Shown: positions 11,961 through 23,173 of the stretch, one piece after another | Layout of the letters: every line of letters begins with the position of its first letter | How positions within the stretch are numbered: position 1 is the stretch's first letter | Assembly: GCA_020809705.1 (NCBI GenBank) | Contig: CP085829.1 | Location: 3,844,001 to 3,908,000, forward strand | From: Calonectria ilicicola | Lineage: Eukaryota > Ascomycota > Sordariomycetes > Hypocreales > Nectriaceae | Reading direction: 5' to 3' | Length of the DNA stretch: 64,000 nucleotides | The notes under the pieces: model-generated | Database searches by the model: none | Told to the model about the DNA's origin: nothing | The model's input: only the letters and a program-made list of their open reading frames with translations | Program-made: the position numbers and the translations under genes

Positions 11961-13824
11961 TATTTATTATCTTATTCTATATTACTCCTAGCTTATTAAA
12001 CCTTTATAAAAGTATAAAATAGCTTTATTAAAAGTTAATTATTAATAAAGGAAAGTTATTAATAAGAATTAGAATAAATAGAAGTTATATACTTGAATTA
12101 TTATTTATAATCTTACTAAAAAAGAGTTACTTATTTTTAAAGCCCTTTAAAAGAAAATAATTAGTAGTTAGATGCTATCTTACTTAAACCTTAAGAAATA
12201 CTTATTTTTATAAATTAATATTAACTTTAAATATAATTTTAATATAATATTATTTTATTTTAAAAATAGGTTTATTTAGATATTTAGTAAATAAATCCTA
12301 ATAATAGTAATTCAATTTATATATTTCCTTAGTTAAATATTAACTTTAATTAAGAAGAGGTATAGTCCTACTAAGCTTAAGATAATTAGCCTGGTTTAGT
12401 TTATAAAGAGACTTTATACTTAAATTTAATTATTTATTTTATTTATAATAATTCTAATAGATCACTTTACTATTAAATAGGTAGTTAAGAAAACTATATT
12501 TTTTATATTTAATATAGATAGAGCTAATTATAGATTAATTATTATTTTTATTTATTTATTAAAATATAACTTAAATATCTATTATTTATTTAATAAAAAG
12601 AATTTTATTCCTAATATATTAAGTTAATTATTAGTACTAGAAACTAATAATAATAAATTCTATTAAAGATCTAATTATATAGCTTTTAATAATATTTTTA
12701 TTATTATAAAGATACTTATATTAGATAGATTAAAAAGAAAATTTTAAAAAAATATTTTAATAATAATTATTTTAAGAAGTTTATTATAATAATTATTAAT
12801 AAAAAAATAATAAATTTAAAATATATAAATAATAAAAATATTATAAATACTTTAAAATATAGAATAGCCTTTAAATTTTATAATAAACTACTTTACTATA
12901 ATAGAATTAATAAATATCTTTAATTATATATCTTAAAAAATATAATTAATAATATACTATAAATAATATATAATAATTAGTATTACTTTAATATAAAATA
13001 AATAATAAAAGAACTCTTTAATCTCTTAATAAAAAGCCTAATAAATTAAATTAAAAGATATATCTATTAATATAAGATATATTACTTTAAATAAATAAAC
13101 TATTAATAATTAATTAAGAATTATTTACTAAATTATTTACTATTATTACTAATATATATTATTATAATTAATTTTATTTTATTCTTTCTACCTATATTTT
13201 TAAAGAATTTTTTTAAACCTTAAAAGGGTAAAATATCTTTAATTAATTAATAATAATTATTTATATAATAAGTAAATAAGGTTTATTAATATTAGGATTT
13301 TTAGGTATTTAGTAAAAGAATAGATAATAATATTTATTTAATAATTAATACTTTTTAATTAAGGAATATTTAAGATTATTATTTTAAATTAAAATTAGAA
13401 GTTTAATTTGGAATTTTAAAGAGATTTTTAAAAGAACTTTAGAATATATATTATAATAATAATAGCTTATTATCTTTAAGCTAATAAATTTATTAAATAG
13501 TATAATTAAATTATAAATATAATAATATAATTTTATTATATAAAGAATTTTAAAATTAATTAAATATATATTCTACTAGCTTTATAGTAAAATCTTAATA
13601 AAGTATTTAATATTTTAATTAGGTTCTTAGTTTATAAATTTATTTATAATTTTAATCTATATAGATTATTAGAAGTAATCTAGCTTAAAGAAGATCTAGC
13701 TAATCTACCTTATTTATATAAGATAGTTTATAAAAATATATAATTAATTTTAGATTTTATTATAATAAAAGTAAAAAAATAATATAATATTAAGTATTAA
13801 TTAATTTAATTTAAGATTAAAGAT

Positions 13825-13985
13825 TAGGTATATTTTTAATTATATAATAATTATTATTTCTTTAGAAAATCTCTATATAAATACTTATAATAGTAAATTA
13901 GACTCTTTAAGATTATATATATAGTAGAAGATTTAATCTATAAATTAAAATTATTAATAAATATAAAAATATATTTAATAATATT
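13825..13985 (+). other. Relic of the region after the integrase core
   Basis: The plus-strand frame, read through stops, gives a DxVYF..NYYFFRKSLYKYL..IRLFKIIYIVEDLIYKLKL pattern. It resembles the conserved GDxVxLxxKN..RPSxKLDxKxxGPFxVxxxxxxxAYxLxLP stretch of Gypsy integrases. Assignment is by pattern only. Confidence 0.45.
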
Positions 13986-14612
13986 ATATTAATAATTATA
14001 ATTAACTTATATTAATAATTTTTAATTAAAGAAATTAAGCTTTATAATTAAAGATAAAGTTAATAATAATTAATATAAAATAAAAAGAATTATTAATTAA
14101 ATAACTTATTATTTTAATTAAAATAATATTTCTTAAAATAAATATTAAATTAAATAAAAAAAATAAAAAAAATATATTAAAAAGTAAATTTATATTAAAA
14201 ATATTAATTAAAAAATAATATAAGAATTTCTAAATATATACCTAGATTAAGTAAATAAACTAATCTTAATATAATAATCTTAAACTTCTATATAAAGAAA
14301 TATTATTATTATAATTAAAAAAATACTAATCTTTAAATAAAAATTATAAAATTAATTTTATAAGAATTTAATTATCTTTTAAAATAATTATAAAATTACT
14401 TTTAAATTTTTAAATACTCTTTTTTATAAAAAAAAATAAATATTTAATCTTATCTTACTTAACTTACAAAGAATTAATAATTATAATAAAGCCCTAAATT
14501 TAATTATTAATTAAGAAAAAAAGATTATAAAAATATATAAAAAAAATAATTAAATTATATAAAAAGCTTAATTTCACTAAAAACAATAAAAACCTTTTAA
14601 AAGACCAAGATA

Positions 14613-14755
14613 TAATACATAAAGGATAATCACATAGATAAATAACCTTAATAATCCAGCTACCATTAAGGCAGCAGGGACCCTCGGTCCCTGAGAGAGT
14701 CAATCAATCCTTTTACACCCTCATTTTACAGTCCTTAGTGACCCTTTCCGCATCA
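14613..14755 (+). repeat. 3' LTR (143 bp)
   Basis: It has the same length as the 5' LTR. Here the mutated part is the first 70 or so bases (TAATACATAAAGG against TGATACGTGAAGG) and the outer part is intact, with a perfect CAGGGACC-CTC-GGTCCCTG stem and a CATCA end. Both LTRs are therefore RIPed on the side facing the element interior and spared on the host side. Confidence 0.9.
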
Positions 14756-14760
14756 CATGT
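14756..14760. repeat. Right target-site duplication CATGT
   Basis: It is identical to 6382-6386 and directly abuts the CA end of the 3' LTR. Confidence 0.9.
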
Positions 14761-15752
14761 TCTTGGGATTTTGTACCATTCTGTACGGAGTAGGAACGCG
14801 GCGAGGCACAGCGTCGATTTGAACAAAGTCATCGGGTTCCTCCGTGTCCTCCTTGGTCGCGAATGCTTCGTCATCTGACCTTCTCGCCGTTTCAACTTCA
14901 GAGTCAGCATTAGACCCGACTTTGTGTCTTATACGCATGATCTCAATGCAACGGGTTAGCGTCGCTATGTCCCCTGGGGTTTCTCCGCGATGCGATGCAG
15001 ACTCATCAGCCTGGCGGTTAGTGGCCTCCCAAATTTCCTTAGTATTGATCATCAGATTTTCCAACAAAGCCATGGCAGTGGGAGATGTTTCCAATCGCGA
15101 CTTGGCTGAGCAATATAGTGCGTCCCTTTCTTCAAATGATACCGCTAAAACTTCACAGAGCATGTTGAGTAGAGATTCGGCAGATGCCTCGCAAAACACG
15201 ACATTACCAATTTCCCCCGACCGGACGACAACATCATCTGGCATCCCCCTGATTTTATCTCGAAGGGCTTGTAGGCCTGCGCATGCGGTAGGAAGATATA
15301 TTTGCGCCTCTATCAGGTCTTTGGGGAAGTTTTGAACATTGGACGTGTTTCTATACATCTCCTGCACCGTCCGAAGGTTCTCAATTACGGCTTCGAGATG
15401 GTCGAGAATGGATGTATTAGGACCCACTTTAGGGAGTAGGGGACCGTATGACAGGGTTAATATAACATTCGGAGTTGTGAAATGGCGCTCAATATAAATC
15501 TGGCTTCTAGTATTGATGTAGACCATAGGGGCAAGGTCAGGATGGCGGTGACGGTATTTATCCCCAGATGTAAACCCAGAGTTTCTGCCGTGATTCAAGA
15601 ACTTTCGCAATTCTTTGCGAAAGCCATGTTCCAGGCCAGATAATCACTTTGCTAAATGGTTGACAAGGACTCTTTGGATAGACTCGGCTCAATCGATGAC
15701 ATCCTTTATCACTAGCAACCACTGTGACAGTATGATGTTGGATGTTCATCAC
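14756..15752 (-). pseudogene. 5' part of a SesA-like gene, truncated by the LTR
   Basis: The clear coding part runs from about 15640 down to 14756, with stop TGA at 14753-14755, which is the LTR terminus itself. The helical region NFPKDLIEAQIYLPTACAGL and its surroundings resemble the SesA domain of fungal STAND/NLR proteins and their partners (usual pattern LPxAFxEVAxRLPLVxxTL). That family acts in heterokaryon incompatibility and programmed cell death. An acidic tail (TKEDTEEPDDFVQID) follows. The true start is unresolved. An internal ATG lies at MVYINTR, and upstream a GTATGT donor near 15755 and CAG acceptors suggest one or more 5' introns. Insertion of the retrotransposon removed the last 163 residues (now at 5893-6384). 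The SesA-like part is intact and could still be expressed. The family call rests on pattern and is moderate. Confidence 0.6.
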
Positions 15753-16182
15753 ATACCCAGCTCAATTCCTCTGATATAGGAGAAGGCCATTTTTGCATCG
15801 AACCAAGCCAGCCAAAACACCAATCACGAAAGAATTACCAAGATTCTTCTGCTTCCCGGACTTCAAACGAAGAGGTGAGTCACTGGTGTACTTTGTGATC
15901 TCTGCGTTAAAGCTGCATCTATGACTGAAAATAGTTCATCAAAGCAGCGTACAGATGCAGAGCGTTAGTGGGGAGCAGGATATTACCTACGGGCTATCCC
16001 ACCCCCAAACACTGACCAACGTCATGATGCCAGTTCTGGATCCTCATCACACACGGGCAAAGGGCAATCGAAAGGCCAAAACAAGACAAGAAAATTGCAA
16101 TTAAACTCAAGGTAAATGGTCCCTATCAACGAATGTATCCAACTATACTCCAACATAATGATGTCACCTCATCCCAGACGGC
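15753..16182. other. Intergenic, no gene seen
   Basis: This lies between the truncated SesA-like gene (promoter side) and the 3' end of the F-box gene. Nothing coding or repetitive was recognised. Confidence 0.5.
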
Positions 16183-17496
16183 TCAAGGAGCAGGTGCAGA
16201 ACCAAACTCGTCTTCAAGGCGAGCCCACTCCACTCGCGGCACCCAAACGTCTCTCAGTCGGTCCTCCACGGTCTCCAAATAGGAGCAGCCAAAACGAAAC
16301 TCCACCTCTTCCCAAGCTGCATGTTTTCCGTCCTGGAGCTTTGCATTCATATCGCGGTCAAGGAGTCTTCCGTTGTCCCAAAAGGTGTACCCAAGCTCCC
16401 GTAGGAAAGATTGGATCATGCCCTGCTCCAAGACCTGCTCATACAGGACTTCATCAGTTCGCCGAAACTGGTAGAACCCGACGTTTCCCTCCGCTAAGTC
16501 CCCATCCAATACATTTTCTAAACTTTCCGCCATCTCCTCAGGTGGGCGATAGTCGCGCGGCATCTCTGTCGGAAAACCGACGAGCAGCGCGTAGGTGGCT
16601 CGGACCATTTCTTGGCGACGCGGCTTTGATGCTCGCATAAATTCGTAAAGGAAGGTAAAGCCCCTCAAGACAATGGAGATGGAGGAATGACGTGACCGGA
16701 AGTTCCATTCCTTAGAATAGAAACGCAGGGCCCCGGGCTGAAGATTTGTGACGCGGACAAAATCTTGACTATTCAGTGACAGGTCACCCCGAACCACGCC
16801 AGGAGCACGAGACACCGCAACACAGAAATCATTTCTAAGTTCTTGGATTTCTTTCTTCGCAAATAAAGCGAAGAAGTGGTGGATGCAGTATACTTCTTCC
16901 ACTTCCCAGGGGGGAAGACCACCGAAGTAAAGCTCGAACTTATTGTTAACCGTGATATCACGGCCCGCAGCGGCATGTTCAACTGGAAAGGCCCGACAAT
17001 AGAGCTCGTATCGCAAGAAGGCTCGCTCGAGCCTATGTCTCTCAGAGGGGGACAGAGCGAAGGGATTGTATGTTCCGTAAACATGAGAGGAAACTTCGCG
17101 GAGATATCTATCCATGAAGTATTCCAGTTGTGTGTAAATACGAGCAAGGGCATAGATGTGTGCCCTTTCAGTAGGGAACGGGAAGGGCGCAGACCGAAAG
17201 TACTGCTCTGGGAAGCCAGGCGCCTGTTCATTTATCCATGTTTCCGGCGTCCCGGGACATGAGTCAATGTATAGGGCAGCGAGAAAGTAGAGGCGGGTGT
17301 CATCAGGAATGATCCGCCTGAGAAGGGAGGAGAGTATGTGTTCGGGTGCCTGGAGAAAGACACGCAAGCATACGGGCGACGCCTTGATCAAAGAATAGAG
17401 GTCCTGTGGCGAGTCGGCAGTCTTCATGATTTCAACAATGAGCTCTACAGGCAGACGCTCCAGTGCCGTGGCGGTCGTGGCAAGCGACGACGACAT
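16183..17496 (-). CDS. F-box domain protein
   Basis: Single-exon gene of 437 aa. I take the ATG at 17496 (MSSSLATTAT...) because the F-box begins about 12 residues later; the open frame upstream of it has no convincing start and is low-complexity. The F-box at residues 12-50 reads LERLPVELIVEIM...DLYSLIKASPVCLRVF, with the conserved LP and the leucine/isoleucine positions that contact Skp1. The rest (about 390 aa) has no recognisable repeat, but contains aromatic helices and a C-terminal WARLEDEFG segment. Such proteins are widespread in filamentous ascomycetes and are presumed substrate receptors of SCF ubiquitin ligases. The target is unknown. It follows the truncated SesA-like gene on the same strand. 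Confidence 0.8.
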   Translation of the reverse strand: MSSSLATTATALERLPVELIVEIMKTADSPQDLYSLIKASPVCLRVFLQAPEHILSSLLRRIIPDDTRLYFLAALYIDSCPGTPETWINEQAPGFPEQYFRSAPFPFPTERAHIYALARIYTQLEYFMDRYLREVSSHVYGTYNPFALSPSERHRLERAFLRYELYCRAFPVEHAAAGRDITVNNKFELYFGGLPPWEVEEVYCIHHFFALFAKKEIQELRNDFCVAVSRAPGVVRGDLSLNSQDFVRVTNLQPGALRFYSKEWNFRSRHSSISIVLRGFTFLYEFMRASKPRRQEMVRATYALLVGFPTEMPRDYRPPEEMAESLENVLDGDLAEGNVGFYQFRRTDEVLYEQVLEQGMIQSFLRELGYTFWDNGRLLDRDMNAKLQDGKHAAWEEVEFRFGCSYLETVEDRLRDVWVPRVEWARLEDEFGSAPAP

Positions 17497-19705
17497 GGCG
17501 AATGGAAGGTCAAGGTAGAGGAATAAATCCAAGAAACACAGACGTAGTTCACAAACGAGACTTGATAAGGAAGAAGTATGCAAGCTTATGAGGGCATGTG
17601 CCCTTGGGCAGGTCTGTTTGTAGGAAGAAGGGGGAGAAGGAGGATGAAGGAGTATGTAGCGGGGTAAGTCATGGCGAGGCAAACGCAGCTTTTGTAGCAC
17701 CACCACCCCCGGCCCTCCCAACGTCACACAAGCTAACCTTTGATAACAAACCAGAGGCCTTTATTTTTCTCGGAGTAATAATCGGGACGACAGCTTAGTC
17801 ACTTCCCCTGGGATCAAGGGTGTTGCTCTGTTTGTCGAGCAGAGTCACGCGCAGCGCCCGAGACAAACGCATCAGAGGTAAGTGTAAGTGAAGCGCCCCG
17901 GATCCTTTACCTCATGGTCCTCTTTTCCCCTTGGCGTCACACTACCGGTCACTAATATGGTCCGTAGCCTGCATCTATGGCAAGACTCGACACAACGCAG
18001 TACAGTCCACGCTCCAAACGCGCCCCAGAGAGATACCAACGCTGACAACAGCCTGCCTGTGTGAACTCGACAAACGCCATAACCTAGCCTCAAGAATTAA
18101 ACAAACACACAACATCTAAACCGTCTCCAATTGCCGACACCTCGCGATTTCCAAGCCCACTACCAATCTCTTCTCCGTGCTTGCCTCGAACGCCCCACAT
18201 TGCCTTTCCATTTACTCGACGATGTGGAACAATGGACTCGATTACAATACCATACATACAATGGCTTTGACATGAAACGCAATCCCCCGGCTCCACGGGT
18301 CCCTAAGCCTTTTTGCCGCTCAATTCACTGGGCTATTTTGTGCCAAGGTGTTGAGCCGGAAAGACGCACAGGGGAAACCGTTGACATCAAAGCCAAGTCT
18401 TGCTGGACTCGGCCTGCACTCGGTATGGATAGGGGGGTCGGGAGATCTGTGCCAAGATGGGATAAAGGAGCTTCCCCCGCTCGTATCTCTATCAACAGTC
18501 AGTTATGTAATGCTCGTGACATCCTGTTTGGCCTTAAGAGCTGTCCACGTCGGCTATAAACAAATACACAATGGTAGCAGCTCGCAATGGTATCAAGATT
18601 AGTCAAAAGTTCCAGGATGCCAGGGGTCAACGGAAGGAGAATCCCCAACTTTCAGGAGTTTGAGTCAATAAATAAATATAAATTACAGGCAAATATTCTC
18701 AGTTGAGTTTTCCGTCTATAGAATTAGATCATAATACAATGGCCCAACAACTGGTGTTCCTCATCCAGATGGGATTTGTCTGTTCGCAACCAGGAGGGAC
18801 TCGTCGATGTAACAAGCACTCAATGAAGGTCAAACCATAGAAGAGAGAATTTTACCCCATATGCAATACTCTAGGGTCTTGCCATAAGGGCTGGAAGCAT
18901 CCGGCTCACCAACCGCTCCTCCTCCGTCCTAAGTGCAACAGCCCGTTGACATTCAGACTTCAACCCAGCTTGCCAACGCATCCAAACACAGCTCTGTGGG
19001 CCAAGATTAAGGGATGTCTCGGAAGGAATATAACTAATGTACCATTATAATCTACAAAGTCCGGGGAGAATAACGACCAGCTCCGCAAAGCAACAAGAAA
19101 GGGGTTGCATACATGCCGTTCGCGCCGAGAGCTGCGCTGCTAGCTCTCCATAATCAAGGCAGAAAGCCAAAGCTAGCCATGAATTCATAGTTAATCACCA
19201 TCTGGTTGGGTTATAGTTAATGGCAGACTATTTTGGGGAGATTGATCGTTGGCCTATGGGCAAGGCTTGTTGCACTCTGGAACCGCGGCGGAGGAGGGAT
19301 GCCTTGCCGGTCAAATGGTCCCAAACTCACCAAGCAAGGTTCACATTCGTACCCGAATAATTGTTTTCATGTCAATTTATGAAACAAATTGCTTTGGCCC
19401 TGGTTTGCAGCGACAAGGTATTGTCACGGGGGATCACGCGTTGAGTTCATATAGGCAATAAAAATTTCTTAAAGATTGCGTTATAACTATAAGCAAAACA
19501 CTTTAACTAACAGATATTTCGAAAGTTCGGGCAATTTGATGGAGAAATACTGTTCAAAAAAAAATGACTATCATCAATCATGAACCTTCCCAACATTTCA
19601 TAACCTGAGATCCGACCAAGAAAAGAAACAACAGAATGGTTCCTCGTTATCCCATTCGCCCTACCACATGGTTGCGTTTACACAACCCTTGAATACTTAG
19701 CCAAA
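17497..19705. other. Intergenic 2.2 kb, no gene supported
   Basis: It holds the promoter side of the F-box gene and the 3' side of the next gene. Reading frames are short, overlapping on both strands and without codon bias. Runs of A occur near 19555. No RNA gene was recognised. Confidence 0.4.
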
Positions 19706-21064
19706 TTACTCTCGCCAGAGAGGAGTGTTGAACCCGCCAAAGGCGTTGGAGACTGGCGGTGCGGCACCATCGGTGGGAGCAGGGTCGAAGGAGTTTGCGG
19801 CCATTCGCTGCCTGGCCTCCTGCAAGATCCGTTGCACAGGTATAGAGGCAAGAGCATGCCGGGGCTGAAACCCTTCACCAGGCTTGGACACTCTCATAGG
19901 GTCAATTGGAGCAAGAACAGGACGTTCTGCTTGTGAGTCTTTCTCCTTGCTACGTTGGTTGGATGCAACTCTTACGGCCCGACGTCGCAAATGTCGTGGC
20001 GGAGACAGAGGAACACCTCCACTCAGTGCCAGGTGCTCGTGTAGAGTCGACGTAGCCGAGGGACTTGGGAAATAAGACTCTTTGGCCAGCGGCGGCTCTT
20101 GCCAGGGCGTGTTCAGGGTGCCAGACTCTGCCATATGGCTTGGCCCAGTGAATGCCGGTTCCTGGTGTGTATAGCTTGCCGCCGATGTTCCCACCGGTTC
20201 ATTGCTATGACTACCAAACGTCTGTGGGTCAGCGTTGATGGGTGTTCCTTGCTGGGGCACGGAGTGATGCCCCGGCTGCTCATCATTCGACTGGGAGGCA
20301 GAGGGGAGGATGGCTCTCTCATGGGATAAGTTTGGCCATCATCGCCAAACTCTTGGCTCATCAGCTCTTCCACTGGTTGTTCATGCTTCCAAGTCTTTCC
20401 AGGAAGAGCCCCCATCTCCAGTTCCACATTCCTTTTTGGCCCATCGGTTCCTCACTTTTTCATAAGCTGCCGAACCAATGTCGATGTGAGAGGTGTCAAT
20501 TGGGCCCGTCGCTCCAGTCTCGATGAATTTGAATTCATCCACAACTTGGTGCAGGAACTGGTAGAACGGACGTGACGCATCATCGCCGCATGTTGCTGTA
20601 TCCTGCTGCATTCCCGCGCGCTCTTGTAAGCCAGGCTCGGCTCCAGTCTCCGAGGTCGACTCGTGCTTCCAAGCAGACATTCCATCATGCGATTGCAGCA
20701 ACCAGTCCTCGTTCCAGATGCGCTGAACCTTCCAGTGTCCCGTAGATAGGTCTGATACCAACTTTTCAAAGTCTGCGAAATTCCGAGCCGAAACTATCAT
20801 GTCACGACTCTGATTCAGCCTGAGGACCAAATCCATTGTGTTGCGCATTTCCATGTTGAGCTGGTAGCAAGGGAGGGATGTTTGTTGTTCCTCTATCATT
20901 TCCAGTTTCAATTGCCCGATGCGCCGGTCATACAAGTCACCCAAGTTGAAGGTCTGGGTTTCGCCCAATCGCCCTCCCACATCTGCAGGTTCCTGCGCAT
21001 CTGCGGGAGGTGTTGCAGTGGATCTGCCAGATCCTAACCGCTCGCTCGGACGCATGGAAGCCAT
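19706..21064 (-). CDS. Two-exon orphan protein (397 aa)
   Basis: Exon 1 is 20456-21064, starting at ATG in the context ATCATGG. The intron is 20291-20455 (165 nt), with donor GTGAGG and a pyrimidine-rich acceptor CTCTGCCTCCCAG. Exon 2 is 19706-20290. Both exons are in phase 0. The N-terminal half is helical (about residues 40-130: FNLGDLYDRRIGQLKLEMI...RNFADFEKLVSDL). The C-terminal half is disordered, rich in Pro, Ser and Gln, with a basic patch RHLRRRAVRVASNQRSKEK that could be a nuclear signal. No domain is recognised and the function is unknown. Lineage-restricted proteins of this type are common in fungi. A short frame downstream of exon 1 competes with exon 2 but has no good splice sites. 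Confidence 0.65.
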
Positions 21065-23173
21065 GATGTGGCCTTTGGCATCAAGCTGTAGTAGTGCGAA
21101 CAAGCGGGTGAAGCTGAGAGTAGATGAGGGGAGAAAGTGAGGAGAGAAATATGTGAGGGGGAGGCAGGTGAGGGGGTGAAAGGTGAGGGGACGAAGGGCA
21201 GCATGGGAGAATGCACGGCTTATTTATTTTCTTCCTATTCGCGCTGCAAGTACATGACGAATACGACGGCAGCCACACCCATCAAGTTCTGTACTATGAG
21301 CGTATTTCGAGTCTTATTTTACATTATATGTGAAAGCTAATTATATCAAGTCGACAACAGCTACCGCGGACAATCCAAAGACACCTTCGCACGTGCATAG
21401 TCAGCCAGGGTATATAACCCCTCGACTCGGTACCGTACAAGTAACAAAGCATCGCCTCTCACGAGAAGCCCTCCCTCCAAGCGGGGTAAATACCTTTGGT
21501 CACACTGAAAATTGGAAATTCGCAGTCCACCTTGCAGATCACTCGAGATGATGTGCCAATGTTGACGAGCGAGGCTTGGAAGGTTTCGTTCCCCCATTTT
21601 GCGCGCTTTTCCAATGCAGAAAAAAATGGTACGAAGCATCCTAAATTCGGTTTATTCTTATTTTATTTTCCAAAATGGTGAGGCCGCAGGTCGAGAGATA
21701 TGGTACGCAGGGTGGGGGGGGGGGAATATTCTGCAACCCGCAGGAGTATGAATCTTCTCCTCACCTCGTGCGTCTGCTGGCCGGAGATTAATTACGACAG
21801 GCTCGGCGTGATGCAGGATATAATTTCGAGAAAAATATGGTATCCTCTGTAGATTTGCCACGTTTTAACCTACGCGCCTGTCCATCATGTCGAGAGCTTC
21901 TTGGCTTTGCTGCATTGTAACGAGGCTCCAAGTTGCGGCCCAATGCTTCCCAAGCTCCGACCACCATTCCTGCACATATGATCCCACTGCTGCAAGGCGC
22001 TACCTTCCGGTGTCTCTATCCAGCATGCACATGGCCCTTGGCTCAAAAGCATACTCCACGAGAGCTTTTCTTTTTTTTTTGGAGGGAGAGAGAGGGGGGA
22101 GGGGGGAGGGGGGTTTCTTTTGCCAGTAGCCACCTGGGTGTGGTACGTTGGTAACGCACAAGGTTTGTAGAGGGACTCCCCATCTTGTCTTGAACCATCG
22201 CGAGGACTGAATCCGATTCTCGTAAGCGCGTGCCAAAGGCTAGGTCGTCCACTCGACACGCGCGACAATCACTAATCACCTATCCGAAATTCGTAGTTAC
22301 CGCTCTACCCAGCTCCGCACCGAAATAGAAAGCCTCGCTGATAAGCCGATCCAGAAATCCACCACGACGCCGCTGGGTGTTTGCACCCGGGAGCCAGACG
22401 CTACACCCATAACAGCTGCACTACAGCTAATTTGCTCACGACACTCTAGTCACTCCTGCTCGCCCTCGTCCAGTGACAAGTCCTAGTTGGCAAGCCACGT
22501 TCGCAATGGGCCCATCCGGGTCGGCCGGGACACGTCTTCAGTTACTGGCTTTGCAGGCCTAGACGGCGCAGAGGGTGGCATCGCAGTGAACGCCCTGTAA
22601 TTAGGCGAGGACACCCAGTTGGCCAGCTGCCATGCAACCTCGGACACGAAAAGCAATGTGTAACAAACACGAAAAAAATTTTCATCGCAGCCTTGCCATA
22701 ACAAACGAAAATAACGCAGAGACTGCTGAGGAAGATGAAGGAACAACAGGCACTGATATTGATCTCTTTTACAATATTTATTATTAAGTTAAACTTTATT
22801 CCTCTATTGCCTATTTTGAACCTCCCGCACCAATCACTGTAAGTGAATTGTGCTAGGGTTGGGTCGTGCGTGTCGTAGCGGTAAATCAGCACTCACGCGC
22901 TTGGAGAAGAAGACAATGGTTACAAAGACTGAGGAAAGACATGGTAGATTTGCGATCTCGGTACAAGCAGAAAAGCATATTATTTTGAAAATGTAGCCTG
23001 CCCAGACTTGGCCACAGATGCCCGTCGCAAGATGGAACATCCTAACCCTACATATTCCTCCACCATTATGGTCCAGGCCCTCCCTCAAAGCAAATGACAA
23101 AAGCCAGTGCACGCAAGAATCCCCTTCCAAGGAAATAACCACCATCCAAGCAACAACCACTGCCAGCCCAAAC
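21065..23173. other. Intergenic 2.1 kb with homopurine/homopyrimidine tracts
   Basis: It includes GA-rich DNA at 21130-21200, a run of G at about 21713-21723, and a T10 tract followed by GGAGGGAGAGAGAGGGGGGAGG at 22068-22115. No supported gene. A tRNA-like A-box on the minus strand near 22290-22310 lacks a B-box. Confidence 0.45.

Larger units (their letters stand above)
6387..14755 (+). mobile_element. Complete but RIP-killed Ty3/Gypsy LTR retrotransposon
   Basis: It is 8,369 bp long with 143-bp LTRs at both ends, TG...CA termini (the RIPed ends read TA) and perfect CATGT target duplications. The interior is extremely AT-rich and full of stops. On the plus strand the relic domains come in the order protease (about 10.2 kb), reverse transcriptase (about 11.2-11.95 kb) and an integrase-distal region (about 13.8-14.0 kb), which is Ty3/Gypsy order. 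The roughly 3.6 kb before the protease would hold the leader and gag, including a degenerate tandem-repeat region near 9.04-9.26 kb. The RT blocks resemble the group with an LRGLN-type block and a VTHRGQExF-type region. It is inserted in a host gene and cannot be autonomous. Confidence 0.9.

Noticed and set aside
14500..14703. Minus-strand frame starting in the 3' LTR (LTLSGTEGPCCLNG...)
   Set aside because: It is the reading of LTR sequence also found at 6387-6477, then RIPed interior. It begins at TTG and is not a gene.
18131..18602. 142-aa and 84-aa plus-strand frames
   Set aside because: Overlapping in different frames, no continuing exon with good splice sites, no recognisable sequence.
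22280..22420. tRNA-like A-box on the minus strand (TGGGTAGAGCGG) and a TCTGGCT...ACACCCAG motif nearby
   Set aside because: No B-box (GGTTCGANTCC) at the proper distance and no cloverleaf could be drawn.
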